22,630 nucleotides of DNA from JAAYFT01 sp041655755 (GTDB taxonomy: Bacteria; Bacillota; Clostridia; Tissierellales; Tissierellaceae), in assembly GCA_041655755.1 (NCBI GenBank), contig JBBAEY010000033.1:1-22630 (forward strand), written 5' to 3'. Position 1 is the stretch's first letter, and every line of letters starts with the position of its first letter. The notes beneath the pieces are model-generated. The model had not been told where the DNA came from and searched no databases. It saw only the letters and a list, made by a program, of their open reading frames with translations. Both the position numbers and the translations under genes were made by a program. Below, piece after piece: positions 14,240-22,511 of the stretch.

Positions 14240-15037
14240 ATGGACATAAGATTTTGCTCCCTGTCCAGCGGAAGTAGCGGCAATTGCCAATATATAGAGA
14301 CCGAAAGCAGCAGGTTGTTAATCGATGGTGGATTTTCAGGGAAAAGAATAGAGGCCCTGCTACAGGATATAGATGTAAACCCTAGCAGTCTAGACGGTAT
14401 CCTTGTGACCCATGAACACATAGATCATGTAAAAGGCGTAGGTATATTGTCAAGGAGATTTGATTTACCTATATATGCCAATGAAAGCACCTGGACGGGC
14501 ATGGAAGGTATAATTGGAGAGATAAGGGAGAAAAACAAGAAGGTATTTGTTACAGAAGAATACCTGAATATCAAGGACATAAGCATATACCCAGTCAGGA
14601 TATTTCACGATGCCATGGAGCCAGTTGGATATATATTTAATTATAAAAAGACTAAAATAAGTGTTATTACAGACACAGGTTGGGTAAATGATGAAATAAA
14701 ATCTAAGATTAAGGATTCCGATTTATATCTCCTGGAATCAAATCACGATGTAAACATGTTGAAAGAGGGAAGCTACCCCTGGCACCTGAAACAGAGAATT
14801 CTAAGCACTAGGGGGCACTTATCTAACGAAGACGCAGGGAGGATTTTGGGAGAAGTAATATCGGGAGAAGGAGAGATAGTACTCTTGGGGCATTTGAGCA
14901 AGGAAAACAATACTGAAAGCCTGGCCTATGAAACTGTCAGGAAATCCATAAGCAATAGGGGAATAGATGTGGATAGGGATATAACCTTGAACTTGACCCA
15001 TAGGGATAGGGCAACTAGGATTTATAAGATAAAATAG
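14240..15037 (+). CDS. walJ: WalJ (YycJ) metallo-beta-lactamase-fold hydrolase
   Basis: 265 residues, as in YycJ proteins. The start MDIRFCSLSSGSSGNC is typical of the family. The metal-binding motif T-H-E-H-I-D-H gives H58, H60, D62 and H63. A later H-D (FHDAMEPVG), D-T-G and a C-terminal GHLS complete the fold. YycJ proteins are cytosolic, resemble 5'-to-3' nucleases, and are linked to DNA repair and to coordination of wall synthesis with division. GGAGG lies 7-8 bases before the ATG. htrA follows after 11 bases. Confidence 0.93.
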   Translation: MDIRFCSLSSGSSGNCQYIETESSRLLIDGGFSGKRIEALLQDIDVNPSSLDGILVTHEHIDHVKGVGILSRRFDLPIYANESTWTGMEGIIGEIREKNKKVFVTEEYLNIKDISIYPVRIFHDAMEPVGYIFNYKKTKISVITDTGWVNDEIKSKIKDSDLYLLESNHDVNMLKEGSYPWHLKQRILSTRGHLSNEDAGRILGEVISGEGEIVLLGHLSKENNTESLAYETVRKSISNRGIDVDRDITLNLTHRDRATRIYKIK

Positions 15038-15048
15038 GGGGATAAGAG

Positions 15049-16197
15049 ATGGATGAATATAGTTACTATAATTATAATAGGCCGCCTAGGAGAAGGAGGG
15101 GATTATTCTCTTACTTTCTAGTAGCCATTATGGGAGCCGTCATAGGGGGGATATTCACCTCCTATCTGGCACCAAATTACCTATATGGAAAGATACTTCC
15201 AATGCCTGAAATGTATGTAAGGCAGGAGGTCAGAACAATGCAGGAAATAAATATAAGCCCTACAGATGAAATGTCGGCGGTAACGGCAGTGGCAAAGAAG
15301 GCCATTGGGTCAGTAGTCGGCATCACGACAGTCCAGCAGGTTAGGGAGCTTTTTTGGGTAAGAGATGTACCCGGAGTAGGCTCTGGTGTAATAGTTGATC
15401 CAAGTGGCTACATACTGACTAACTCCCATGTAATAGGGGATGGAAATGTAAAGGATATAAGGGTCCTATTAGAAGGTGGGGAGGAGTTGGAGGGGGACCT
15501 ACTTTGGAACGACGCATTACTTGACCTAGCCATAGTCAAGGTGGAGGCAAAGAACCTTCATACTGCCAGCTTGGGAGACTCTGACATCTTGGAGGTAGGA
15601 GATTTGGCCGTAGCCATAGGAAATCCCCTGGGGCTAGAATTTCAAAGATCGGTCACTTCAGGCATAGTGTCTGGGCTTCATCGATCCATCAAGATAGATC
15701 AGTACAATATCATTGAAGATTTAATACAGACAGATGCCTCTATAAATCCCGGCAACAGTGGAGGACCCCTCCTCAATAATAGGGGGGAGGTCATAGGAAT
15801 TAATACGGCTAAGATTAAGACTGGAGAGGGTCTAGGCTTTGCAATTCCAATAAACTTGATTAAACCCATTATAGAGGAAGTAGCCAAGGAGGGGAGCTTT
15901 AGCAATGTCTATATAGGATTTCAAGGCCTAGAGCTTGACAAGTACCAGCTTCAATATGGAACAAAGCTCAAGGCTGACAGGGGAGTAGTTGTCGTGGAGA
16001 TTTTACCCGGTTCCCCAGCGGAGATAGCAAAGCTAAGGAAACTTGACGTCATAGTCAGGCTTGACAATGAAGAAATTGAATCCATGACCCAGCTCAGGAA
16101 ATTACTATATAGGTATAGGGTTGGGGACAAGGCCCGCCTGGTAATCAACAGGAATGGCGAAGAAAAAACAGTAGAAATTAAATTTATAAAATTTTGA
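15049..16197 (+). CDS. htrA: HtrA/DegP-type membrane-anchored serine protease
   Basis: 382 residues. A short Tyr/Arg-rich cytoplasmic head is followed by one membrane helix (about 19-40), a trypsin-like domain with the triad H127 (TNSHVIG), D159 (DLAIV) and S237 (GNSGGP), and one PDZ domain (about 285-380). It degrades or refolds damaged proteins outside the membrane. Its position after walJ is the standard Bacillota arrangement. GGGGG precedes the ATG. The ORF is full length with all catalytic residues. Confidence 0.94.
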   Translation: MDEYSYYNYNRPPRRRRGLFSYFLVAIMGAVIGGIFTSYLAPNYLYGKILPMPEMYVRQEVRTMQEINISPTDEMSAVTAVAKKAIGSVVGITTVQQVRELFWVRDVPGVGSGVIVDPSGYILTNSHVIGDGNVKDIRVLLEGGEELEGDLLWNDALLDLAIVKVEAKNLHTASLGDSDILEVGDLAVAIGNPLGLEFQRSVTSGIVSGLHRSIKIDQYNIIEDLIQTDASINPGNSGGPLLNNRGEVIGINTAKIKTGEGLGFAIPINLIKPIIEEVAKEGSFSNVYIGFQGLELDKYQLQYGTKLKADRGVVVVEILPGSPAEIAKLRKLDVIVRLDNEEIESMTQLRKLLYRYRVGDKARLVINRNGEEKTVEIKFIKF

Positions 16198-16212
16198 AAT
16201 ATAGGAGGAGAC

Positions 16213-16962
16213 ATGCGTTTATTATTGGTGAATGACGACGGTATCAAGGCAGAAGGATTATATGTATTGGCTAAGGAGTTAGAAAAGGACTATGAGCTCA
16301 CTATTATAGCACCAGACAACCAAAAATCGGCACAGAGTCATGCTATTACATTGACCCAGCCCCTTAGAGTGAGAGAAGTAAAGCTAGATGGGCTAAGGTC
16401 AAAGGCCTATAGTGTATCCGGTACACCTGCAGACTGTGTAAGGTTGGGCTTGGAAGTTTTAGCGGGAGACAAGGTGGATATGATTATATCAGGCATAAAT
16501 ATAGGCCTAAACGTAGGCATGGATATACTATATTCGGGCACAGTGTCTGCAGCCATAGAGGCAAATATATACCAACTGCCCTCCATAGCAATTTCAGCAG
16601 AAGAAATTGCCGGTAGGGCTAAATTTGAAATTGCGGCACGGAGTGTAAAAGAAATTCTAGAAAAGTCCCTAGAGCAAATAAAGGAGTCCGGAATCGTACT
16701 GAATATTAATGTACCATATAGGGAATCAGAGGAAATAAAGGGAATAAAGACCTGTAAAATTGGAGGTCCTATATATGATTACTATATAATGGAAGATGGA
16801 GAAAACGGGGAAAACATTATCAAGTTAAATGGGAGGAAAGACGGGCAAAGGGAAGATGGAACCGATAGGCACTATATAAGAGAAGGATATATTACTGTTA
16901 CACCGCTGCACTATGACCTGACCAATTTCCAACTTTTGAATGAAATTAAGGCTTGGATATAG
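16213..16962 (+). CDS. surE: SurE 5'/3'-nucleotidase
   Basis: 249 residues. The metal site is complete: N7-D8-D9 at the start (LLLVNDDG), S39 in the loop DNQKSAQSH, and N95 in SGINIGLN. SGTPADCVRLGL and YSGTVSAAIEA are also family motifs. SurE removes phosphate from nucleoside monophosphates, and in some species from short polyphosphate or RNA ends, and is linked to stationary-phase survival. AGGAGGA lies 5 bases before the ATG. It is not a usual member of the WalRK block; here it appears co-transcribed with htrA (15-base gap). Confidence 0.95.
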   Translation: MRLLLVNDDGIKAEGLYVLAKELEKDYELTIIAPDNQKSAQSHAITLTQPLRVREVKLDGLRSKAYSVSGTPADCVRLGLEVLAGDKVDMIISGINIGLNVGMDILYSGTVSAAIEANIYQLPSIAISAEEIAGRAKFEIAARSVKEILEKSLEQIKESGIVLNINVPYRESEEIKGIKTCKIGGPIYDYYIMEDGENGENIIKLNGRKDGQREDGTDRHYIREGYITVTPLHYDLTNFQLLNEIKAWI

Positions 16963-17007
16963 GGAAAGCTTTTAGAGCAAGTGACTTTAACAAGGGAGGA
17001 GACCAGT

Positions 17008-17310
17008 ATGTTTAAGATTAGGGACAAGGAAGAAGTGCTAAAAAGATACATGAGACTCTATCCAGATTTAGATCAATTTACTAGGGATGAGATATCAAGG
17101 GAGTATGACCGATACATAGATTTGATTAAAAACCTAGAAACAAGGGAAGATGTAATGGAGATGTTCGAAGAAAAGGTCAAGGAAAATGAAAGAAAATACG
17201 AAGAAAATGCCTATATGGAGGCCCTAGAGGGTTCACCTCATGAACAATTCATGGGATTGCTGGAATGCTATGGTATGATAGTGTTTTTCAGGGACAATAT
17301 GATAGAATAA
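17008..17310 (+). CDS. Small cytosolic helical protein of unknown function
   Basis: 100 residues from the ATG at 17008, which follows GGGAGGAG; a GTG at 16981 would place that site inside the gene. The protein is highly charged and predicted almost fully helical (RDKEEVLKRYMRLYPDLDQF, then E/K-rich heptads), with no signal peptide, membrane helix or Cys cluster. The C-terminus is more hydrophobic (LLECYGMIVFFRDNMIE). It lies 45 bases after surE, and a clean terminator follows directly, so it probably ends the operon. I do not recognise the family. Confidence 0.7.
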   Translation: MFKIRDKEEVLKRYMRLYPDLDQFTRDEISREYDRYIDLIKNLETREDVMEMFEEKVKENERKYEENAYMEALEGSPHEQFMGLLECYGMIVFFRDNMIE

Positions 17311-17315
17311 TTAAG

Positions 17316-17339
17316 GGTTAGTCAATCTAACCTTTTTTT
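17316..17339 (+). terminator. Rho-independent terminator at the end of the htrA-surE block
   Basis: GGTTAG (17316-17321) pairs with CTAACC (17327-17332) around TCAAT, followed by seven T. Confidence 0.85.
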
Positions 17340-17364
17340 ATCTTCCAATTAGGAGATATGATGG

Positions 17365-17370
17365 TATAAT
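17365..17370 (+). promoter_or_regulatory. Probable -10 element of the DUF454-rlmH operon
   Basis: TATAAT at 17365-17370 lies 27 bases before the TTG start, directly after a terminator. The -35 region (CTTCCA at 17 bases) is weak. Confidence 0.4.
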
Positions 17371-17397
17371 ATACAAAAGTTTACTAGGAGGTAAAAA

Positions 17398-17772
17398 TTG
17401 AAACTAGTCAAGATAATTTTTATCCTGCTTGGCATTATATCCATGATTGTAGGGATAATAGGCATTGCAGTACCAGTACTGCCTACCACTCCATTTATCC
17501 TACTGGCATCCTATTTCTTCATGAGGGGTTCCCATAGGTTTGACAAGTGGTTTCGGACAACCAAGCTATACAAGGATTACGCAGAGGACTTTATAAGGGA
17601 TAGGTCCATGACCCTAGGGCGAAAACTCAAGCTCATGTTCATATCGGACTTTATGCTGGCCTTTCCCCTCATAATCCTCAAAAGCATTTATATGAGGTTA
17701 TTTATAATATTGGTAACAGCATCCAAGTACTACTACTTCTTCTTTGTGATTAGGACAAAGCAGGAGGAATAA
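17398..17772 (+). CDS. DUF454 (YbaN-type) inner membrane protein
   Basis: 124 residues starting at TTG 17398, chosen because AGGAGG lies 6 bases upstream and the family sequence begins there. Two hydrophobic helices near the start frame the family motif G-I-x-x-P-V-L-P-T-T-P-F-I-L-L-A. The conserved R-G-S-x-R-F-x-x-W follows, and two more membrane segments fill the C-terminal half. The function of DUF454 proteins is not known; they are small integral membrane proteins found across bacteria. rlmH follows after 13 bases and shares the transcript. Confidence 0.88.
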   Translation: MKLVKIIFILLGIISMIVGIIGIAVPVLPTTPFILLASYFFMRGSHRFDKWFRTTKLYKDYAEDFIRDRSMTLGRKLKLMFISDFMLAFPLIILKSIYMRLFIILVTASKYYYFFFVIRTKQEE

Positions 17773-17785
17773 AGGGAGAAAGCCT

Positions 17786-18265
17786 ATGAATATAACCATA
17801 ATTGCAGTGGGAAGGATAAAGGAAAAGTATATAGAAGAGGGAATAAGGGAATTTTCAAAAAGATTGTCTAGGTATTGTAGTCTTAAAATTGTGGAAGTTG
17901 ACGACGAGAAAGCACCAGAGAGCCTATACCCAAGGGAAATGGACATGGTAAAGTCGAAGGAAGGGGAAAGGATTATATCCAAGATTCCCCAAAATTCCTT
18001 TATTATTTCCCTGGAAATAATGGGGAAAGAAATTTCCTCTGTAGAATTGTCGGAAAAGATGGATAAATTGATGGGGGAGGGGACAAATCATATGACCTTT
18101 ATCATAGGAGGTTCCCTAGGCCTATCAGATCAAGTGATTAATAAAAGCAACTATAGGCTGTCCTTCTCCAAGATGACCTTTCCCCATCAATTGATGAGGC
18201 TTATTTTGCTCGAACAGATCTATAGGAGCTGGAGGATATTGAAAGGTGAACCCTATCACAAGTGA
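17786..18265 (+). CDS. rlmH: 23S rRNA (pseudouridine-1915-N3)-methyltransferase RlmH
   Basis: 159 residues, the exact family size. This SPOUT (trefoil-knot) methyltransferase shows FIIGGSLGLS (about 105-114), the S-adenosylmethionine-binding loop, and the invariant C-terminus Y-R-S-W-R-I-x-x-G-E-P-Y-H-K. It methylates pseudouridine 1915 in helix 69 of 23S rRNA on assembled 70S ribosomes. GGGAGAAAG precedes the ATG. It is the usual last gene of the region around walRK in many Bacillota. The conserved core ends here. Confidence 0.96.
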   Translation: MNITIIAVGRIKEKYIEEGIREFSKRLSRYCSLKIVEVDDEKAPESLYPREMDMVKSKEGERIISKIPQNSFIISLEIMGKEISSVELSEKMDKLMGEGTNHMTFIIGGSLGLSDQVINKSNYRLSFSKMTFPHQLMRLILLEQIYRSWRILKGEPYHK

Positions 18266-18284
18266 CTGCGGTTTTTTGAATATA

Positions 18285-18321
18285 AAACATATTACACTTG
18301 AAAAATAAGTGTAGTATGTTT
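18285..18321. terminator. Bidirectional terminator between rlmH and the restriction-modification genes
   Basis: A 15-bp stem (18285-18299 with 18307-18321, one G-T wobble) with a 7-base loop. T-rich tails exist on both strands. It separates two convergent units. Confidence 0.8.
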
Positions 18322-18323
18322 TA

Positions 18324-19805
18324 TTATTTTACAGCATGGATAATATCCTCATTAACCATCTTTATTGCTTTTTGCTCCAAGCTATAAGCTTCATATCTAT
18401 TCTTGTTAGCTTCTAGAGCTAGATTATTAATATTTTTTTGGATTTCCTCATTCTTTAGTAAGGGTACTTCTATTTGAGAAACATGGTTGTCATCAATCTC
18501 ATCAACAACAGAGCCATAAGTAAACCTTTTAATTAACTCATATCCATAATCACTTGATAGGAATACTGATAAAAATCCAGCTAAATTTGTATCAGAAGGT
18601 ATTACTCTTATAACATGTTCATTAATTACCCATTTTTCCCAGTGCTTGGGCGTCAAAACAACCTTTCCGATAGTGCCACTTCTGGTTATTAGTATCATAT
18701 TTTCTCTAAGTAATAGTTCATTAGAAATTCTAGATTTATGCATTTTCGTTGATAAGATTTTTTTCCCTGAAGGGTCTAATTCGAATAGTTGTTTACCACC
18801 GAAAAATACAGTACCTTGACCTTCTTCAACATATACCCTTTTAAATCTTCCAGGGAGTATTATTTCTTTACTAATTCTAGAATCACCAATTTTTAATACT
18901 TCTCTTGCATTCTTTTTAAAATGTGTTAATATTCCATTGACAATAGGAAGATGATAGGAACCTTCTAGCCTATAATCTAGACTGCTCAGCTTAACACTAA
19001 AATTGTTTACTTCTGCATTTTTCTCAAAATTCCCTACTTCTATTTCATCAATAGGAGGTAAGTTTAACTCCTTGATTAGCAATTGTTCTGCTGTATCTAA
19101 TAATTTATTAGATTCATCTCTAAGTTTAAAAGATTCCATTATTAAACTATGGACTTCTTGTTTAATAATAGGGGGTGGATTGGGTATTGGTACATTCTGT
19201 AGATGTTCAGGTTCTATATGAGAAACTACAGAACCATAATTATTAGTCTGTAGAACTGTATTTCCAATTTTAGTCTTGAAAAATGCGTACACATACCCTA
19301 AATCATATTCATTCTTAAAGGAGAGCCTAATTATATCATCCGAAAACATTTTACCCTCTAAGGTGTCCGTAACAATTGTGCAATTACCGATAGTTCCAGA
19401 GCGGGTTAATAACATTGTATTCTTAGTAAGTTTTAATGAATCAATATCAAAAGCAGTTTTTTCAGAAATATATTTAGTAGCCTTTGGGTTTATTTCTACA
19501 ATTTGAGATGGAAGAAAAAATGGAATTCCATTGTCTTTTTCAATATATATCCTTTTGAATCTGCCTGGATAAAAAGCATCTTTAACTAGTCCATTGTCTG
19601 CAAGTAGATTAACTGTTTCCCACTTGTTATTCTTTAAGACCTCATGAGCGTGTTTACCTTCAATATCGAAAACACTTGCCTCTAACCTATATTGTCTTTC
19701 GATAACTTCTGATAAACTTACTGTACTCCATTTAATTTCCTCATCAGGCAAATCAATATAGCTAGCATTGGTGACTTGTTGTTTACTTAGTGCTGGAGCT
19801 ACCAT
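18324..19805 (-). CDS. Specificity (S) subunit of a restriction-modification system
   Basis: 493 residues from the ATG at 19805, chosen because AGGAGGG is 6 bases upstream; an in-frame start at 19829 lies before that site. The protein is an internal duplication with a period of about 240 residues. YRLE (39 and 278), PGRFKR-[IV]-Y (80 and 318), TRSGTIG (134 and 374) and YGSVV (190 and 430) occur in both halves, and each half ends in a helical segment. These are two target-recognition domains joined by coiled-coil helices, so the DNA target should be bipartite. The gene overlaps the end of the methylase gene by 7 bases (ATGGTAG). It should guide the nuclease-methylase to DNA. Confidence 0.88.
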   Translation of the reverse strand: MVAPALSKQQVTNASYIDLPDEEIKWSTVSLSEVIERQYRLEASVFDIEGKHAHEVLKNNKWETVNLLADNGLVKDAFYPGRFKRIYIEKDNGIPFFLPSQIVEINPKATKYISEKTAFDIDSLKLTKNTMLLTRSGTIGNCTIVTDTLEGKMFSDDIIRLSFKNEYDLGYVYAFFKTKIGNTVLQTNNYGSVVSHIEPEHLQNVPIPNPPPIIKQEVHSLIMESFKLRDESNKLLDTAEQLLIKELNLPPIDEIEVGNFEKNAEVNNFSVKLSSLDYRLEGSYHLPIVNGILTHFKKNAREVLKIGDSRISKEIILPGRFKRVYVEEGQGTVFFGGKQLFELDPSGKKILSTKMHKSRISNELLLRENMILITRSGTIGKVVLTPKHWEKWVINEHVIRVIPSDTNLAGFLSVFLSSDYGYELIKRFTYGSVVDEIDDNHVSQIEVPLLKNEEIQKNINNLALEANKNRYEAYSLEQKAIKMVNEDIIHAVK

Positions 19806-21814
19806 ACTATTCCCTCCTGGATTTTCCATTTAGAAAATATTTGAGGTATTATAAGTGTTTGGTCATCTATTACCTTAATTTTTGCGTCAGATTTAATTGT
19901 CTTTGAACCATCGGCAGTTTCGTCTAATATAAGCACATTATTTATTTCAGGAGTAAGTATCTCATTTCCATACTTATCTCGTTTAAATATGGTAGTGCCT
20001 CTTTTGTCATGACCAATTTTTTCTGCCATTGTCATAAAGATATTATAATCTTTCATTTTACCAGTTTTTACTTCATTCGCAACAATATCCACAGTTTTTT
20101 TCTGAAGTATTAATACTGATGTTTGCGTACCATTTCTTGGTTGGAATGTGTCTACATGTAAATCGATACTTCCAATAATATAGGTATTCTGTATTAGCCA
20201 TTGACGGATATATCCTAAACTAGGAGAACCTAAAATTGCATCGGGAAGAACTATACCCATTCTTCCGCTAGGCTTCAAAAATTGTAGACATCTTTCGATA
20301 AATAATTGTTCTGGAGGTACGGATGATTGTAATCGTGGAGTTTTCTTCCATACACCTTCACAATTTTCCCAAATATGACCAAGCTCATACTGCTCAAGTA
20401 TATGCGGGTCTTTAATTGGAATCTTGCTTCCAAATGGTGGGTTTGTTACAATAACGTCGAAGAAATCTATAGTTTTTGAATTTCTAATATTTGATTTATT
20501 AATTTTTAGTGCTTCAGCTAACTTAGTTCTAAATTCATCTGACCATTCATGAGGAGGTAGTAATGAATCTGTTCTTAAAATATTACCACTACCATCATTA
20601 TTCATTACCATATTCATCTTTGTGGCTTTTACTAAGTCAGGGTTAATATCGAACCCGTAAAAGTTGCTAGACGCAATTTCTGATATTTTTTCTTGGTATA
20701 GTTTTATTTCATCATAATTCCATTCTTCCTTTGACTTTCCAATTGAATTAGTCAACGTATCCTCCAATTGCTGAACAACATGATTCATAGCCATAACCAA
20801 GAAACCGCCTGTACCGCAAGAAGAGTCTAAGACTCTTTCATTTTCCTTAGGATTTATCATCTGGACTGTCATTTTCATGACGTTTCTTGGCGTAAAAAAT
20901 TCTCCTCTATCACCACGAAGATTAGCTCCAACTAATTCTTCGTATGCCTTTCCTTTTATGTCAATATTTGTATTAAGAAGGCTATATTTTTGCAACTCAC
21001 TTACTATATAAGCTAAACTCCTAGGTTGAAGTTTGATTTCGTCATTAGCTTCAAATATTTTTCCATGTTTCTTTTTAACTCTCTCAAAGATTTGAGCTAT
21101 TCTTTTCTTGACAGTTAGCTGCCCATCAGGGTTAGAACGTTCTGCTGAAGTAGTATAAAACGTTAGAGGATGCGGAATATTTCTTTCGTCTTCTATCTTG
21201 CAAAAAATTACTTTTAGGAACTCAAAAAAAGCAGGTTGTTTTTGTAAACCATCATTAACATGAATATAGTTATGACAAGTTTTAAAAACAAATAAAAGAT
21301 TATCTTCAACAGCATTCTTTAGGTTACTTCTTTGAGGTTTGTCAATTTCTTCTATAGAACCATTAGCAGAAGGGATGTCATTATACTCCAAAAATTCAAT
21401 AATACCCTTATCGTTTATGACTTTTCTAAAAACATCCTTATGTTTTCCATTGGTCCACATTCCCCATTCACAATTAGGACAAACAGACATATAAGACTTT
21501 AGCTGTTCTATACCTTCCTTTTTGTTATTGGGTTCAATTGTTTCTTTTTTACATTCAATTACTATTTTAATATTTTCTTGGGTAAAACTATCACAATTTT
21601 CTGGGAAAATAACTAAATCCGCTCTAGGTCTGTTACTTCCAACTTTCAGCGAAAATTCAACACGTATTCTTTCTCGAGGATATTTATGCTCGTTAACAAG
21701 CCGTTTTTCAATGTTTTGTCGTACATATTCTTCTGGTGTATCATTTCTGAACTTATTATCAATGTAATCGCAAATCTTGCCTTCTGGAATAACTATGATA
21801 TTTCTTTCTTCCAT
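19799..21814 (-). CDS. Fused PD-(D/E)xK nuclease and N6-adenine DNA methylase (BcgI-like RM subunit)
   Basis: 671 residues. The N-terminal HsdR_N-like nuclease domain has E36, D66 (PRADLVIF), E87-x-K89 (VIECKK) and the Q104-x-x-x-Y108 motif of type I nucleases, so it looks active. A helical domain follows, then the HsdM-type methylase with GEFFTPRNV (304-312), S-adenosylmethionine motif D330-SSCGTGGF, and catalytic N458-P-P-F. No ATPase/translocase domain is present here or elsewhere in the window. A fused R-M protein plus a two-domain S protein is the BcgI plan, where cuts fall on both sides of the site. GGAGGA precedes the ATG. The substrate sequence cannot be read from the gene. Confidence 0.88.
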   Translation of the reverse strand: MEERNIIVIPEGKICDYIDNKFRNDTPEEYVRQNIEKRLVNEHKYPRERIRVEFSLKVGSNRPRADLVIFPENCDSFTQENIKIVIECKKETIEPNNKKEGIEQLKSYMSVCPNCEWGMWTNGKHKDVFRKVINDKGIIEFLEYNDIPSANGSIEEIDKPQRSNLKNAVEDNLLFVFKTCHNYIHVNDGLQKQPAFFEFLKVIFCKIEDERNIPHPLTFYTTSAERSNPDGQLTVKKRIAQIFERVKKKHGKIFEANDEIKLQPRSLAYIVSELQKYSLLNTNIDIKGKAYEELVGANLRGDRGEFFTPRNVMKMTVQMINPKENERVLDSSCGTGGFLVMAMNHVVQQLEDTLTNSIGKSKEEWNYDEIKLYQEKISEIASSNFYGFDINPDLVKATKMNMVMNNDGSGNILRTDSLLPPHEWSDEFRTKLAEALKINKSNIRNSKTIDFFDVIVTNPPFGSKIPIKDPHILEQYELGHIWENCEGVWKKTPRLQSSVPPEQLFIERCLQFLKPSGRMGIVLPDAILGSPSLGYIRQWLIQNTYIIGSIDLHVDTFQPRNGTQTSVLILQKKTVDIVANEVKTGKMKDYNIFMTMAEKIGHDKRGTTIFKRDKYGNEILTPEINNVLILDETADGSKTIKSDAKIKVIDDQTLIIPQIFSKWKIQEGIVW

Positions 21815-21854
21815 ATGTATTCCTCCTTGTCAGTATGTTTTGGCTAAATAAATT

Positions 21855-21883
21855 ATAATACCACATTATAAATACAACTTCAA
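21855..21883 (-). promoter_or_regulatory. Candidate promoter of the restriction-modification operon
   Basis: On the minus strand TTGAAG (21883-21878), a 17-base spacer and TATTAT (21860-21855). It lies about 40 bases before the methylase start. Confidence 0.5.
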
Positions 21884-22059
21884 CTAAAAGTATAATAAAT
21901 TGAGTGAAAATAATCAAGGAAATGATTAAAAGATATAGGGAAATAGTGATTTATAAATGTAATCAATTTACATTCATTATATTCCTCGAGTAATATAGAT
22001 ATCCTCTGTTCCTTTTCCCTGTTCTCATAGCCATCATATATTTTTCTTTTTCTAATCAA
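21880..22059 (-). CDS. Small ORF of unknown function upstream of the RM operon
   Basis: 59 residues if started at the TTG at 22059, which follows GGAGGAG by about 5 bases. The first half is basic and charged (IRKRKIYDGYENREKEQRIS), and the second half is aromatic and hydrophobic (FINHYFPISFNHFLDYF). It could be a small regulator of the RM genes or the 5' remnant of a larger gene. Its last codons overlap the predicted -35 of the RM promoter. The strong Shine-Dalgarno sequence is the main support; I recognise no family. Confidence 0.4.
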   Translation of the reverse strand: MIRKRKIYDGYENREKEQRISILLEEYNECKLITFINHYFPISFNHFLDYFHSIYYTFS

Positions 22060-22096
22060 AACAACTCCTCCATTCAAGTAAAATTAATCAATTGTT

Positions 22097-22116
22097 ATTT
22101 TTATTCGAATAAAAAT
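22097..22116. repeat. Perfect 20-bp palindrome, possible operator
   Basis: ATTTTTATTC is followed directly by GAATAAAAAT, with no mismatch and no spacer. On the minus strand it lies right after a TTGACT (about 22117-22122) and 37 bases before the TTG start of the small ORF, where an operator would sit. Confidence 0.5.
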
Positions 22117-22144
22117 TAGTCAAGTATTCCAGAAATGAAGGTAT

Positions 22145-22385
22145 AATTAGAAACTACATTACGAGAGGCAAGAGCTGCCACCCACCCACCATGTTGGAGT
22201 AGAAATAAGGAAAAAGTCTAATTTCCAGGACGACAAAATAAACTAGGTTCCGTAAGCAGGGGGGAAGAGGGGGAAGGACGGCTAAAACCCATGAAACAAC
22301 AAATCTTCGGCATGTCCACCTAGTGGGGGGTGTAAGGGGAGGGGGACAAAAAAGTACGAGGATTAGGAGAAGTTACCGTATCATA
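22145..22385. other. G-rich block without a recognisable gene
   Basis: This stretch stands out from its AT-rich surroundings. The plus strand has runs of 5-6 G near 22260-22275 and 22320-22345, and a C-rich start (CCACCCACCCACC at 22180-22192). Neither strand has a long open frame; the minus strand has a 31-codon frame beginning MPKICCFMGFSRP. GGACG is repeated, and CCAC-CTA-GTGG is a small hairpin. It lies just downstream of a truncated minus-strand ORF and may be the noncoding end of the same mobile element. I cannot name it. Confidence 0.4.
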
Positions 22386-22394
22386 GTCAAATAA

Positions 22395-22511
22395 TTAATT
22401 TGTAGTATCAATTTCCTTTAATGCTCTCCAAACAGAGGTGTAACTTAAATCTGATAAAGGAGTATCAGGAAAGGTATCTTGTATATATTGATATTGGACT
22501 GGCAATCCTTT
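22395..22511 (-). pseudogene. C-terminal fragment of an unidentified protein, cut by the IS3-family element
   Basis: The minus strand encodes about 38 residues, including PVQYQYIQDTFPDTPLSD and YTSVWRALKEID, ending at a TAA (22395-22397). The frame is closed upstream by a TAA (22512-22514) inside the apparent IS end, so the original gene continued beyond the IS. The composition looks like a real protein tail. It could belong to a transposase of another family, given the unusual G-rich block after it, but I cannot assign it. Confidence 0.4.

Noticed and set aside
13869..14421. Two overlapping minus-strand frames opposite yycI and walJ
   Set aside because: They overlap conserved genes in antisense and look low-complexity in composition, with no start signals.
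22145..22385. Group II intron or IS200/IS605 right end for the G-rich block
   Set aside because: No domain V-like hairpin (GAGCCGT...ACGGTTC type) and no TnpB-like frame were found next to it.
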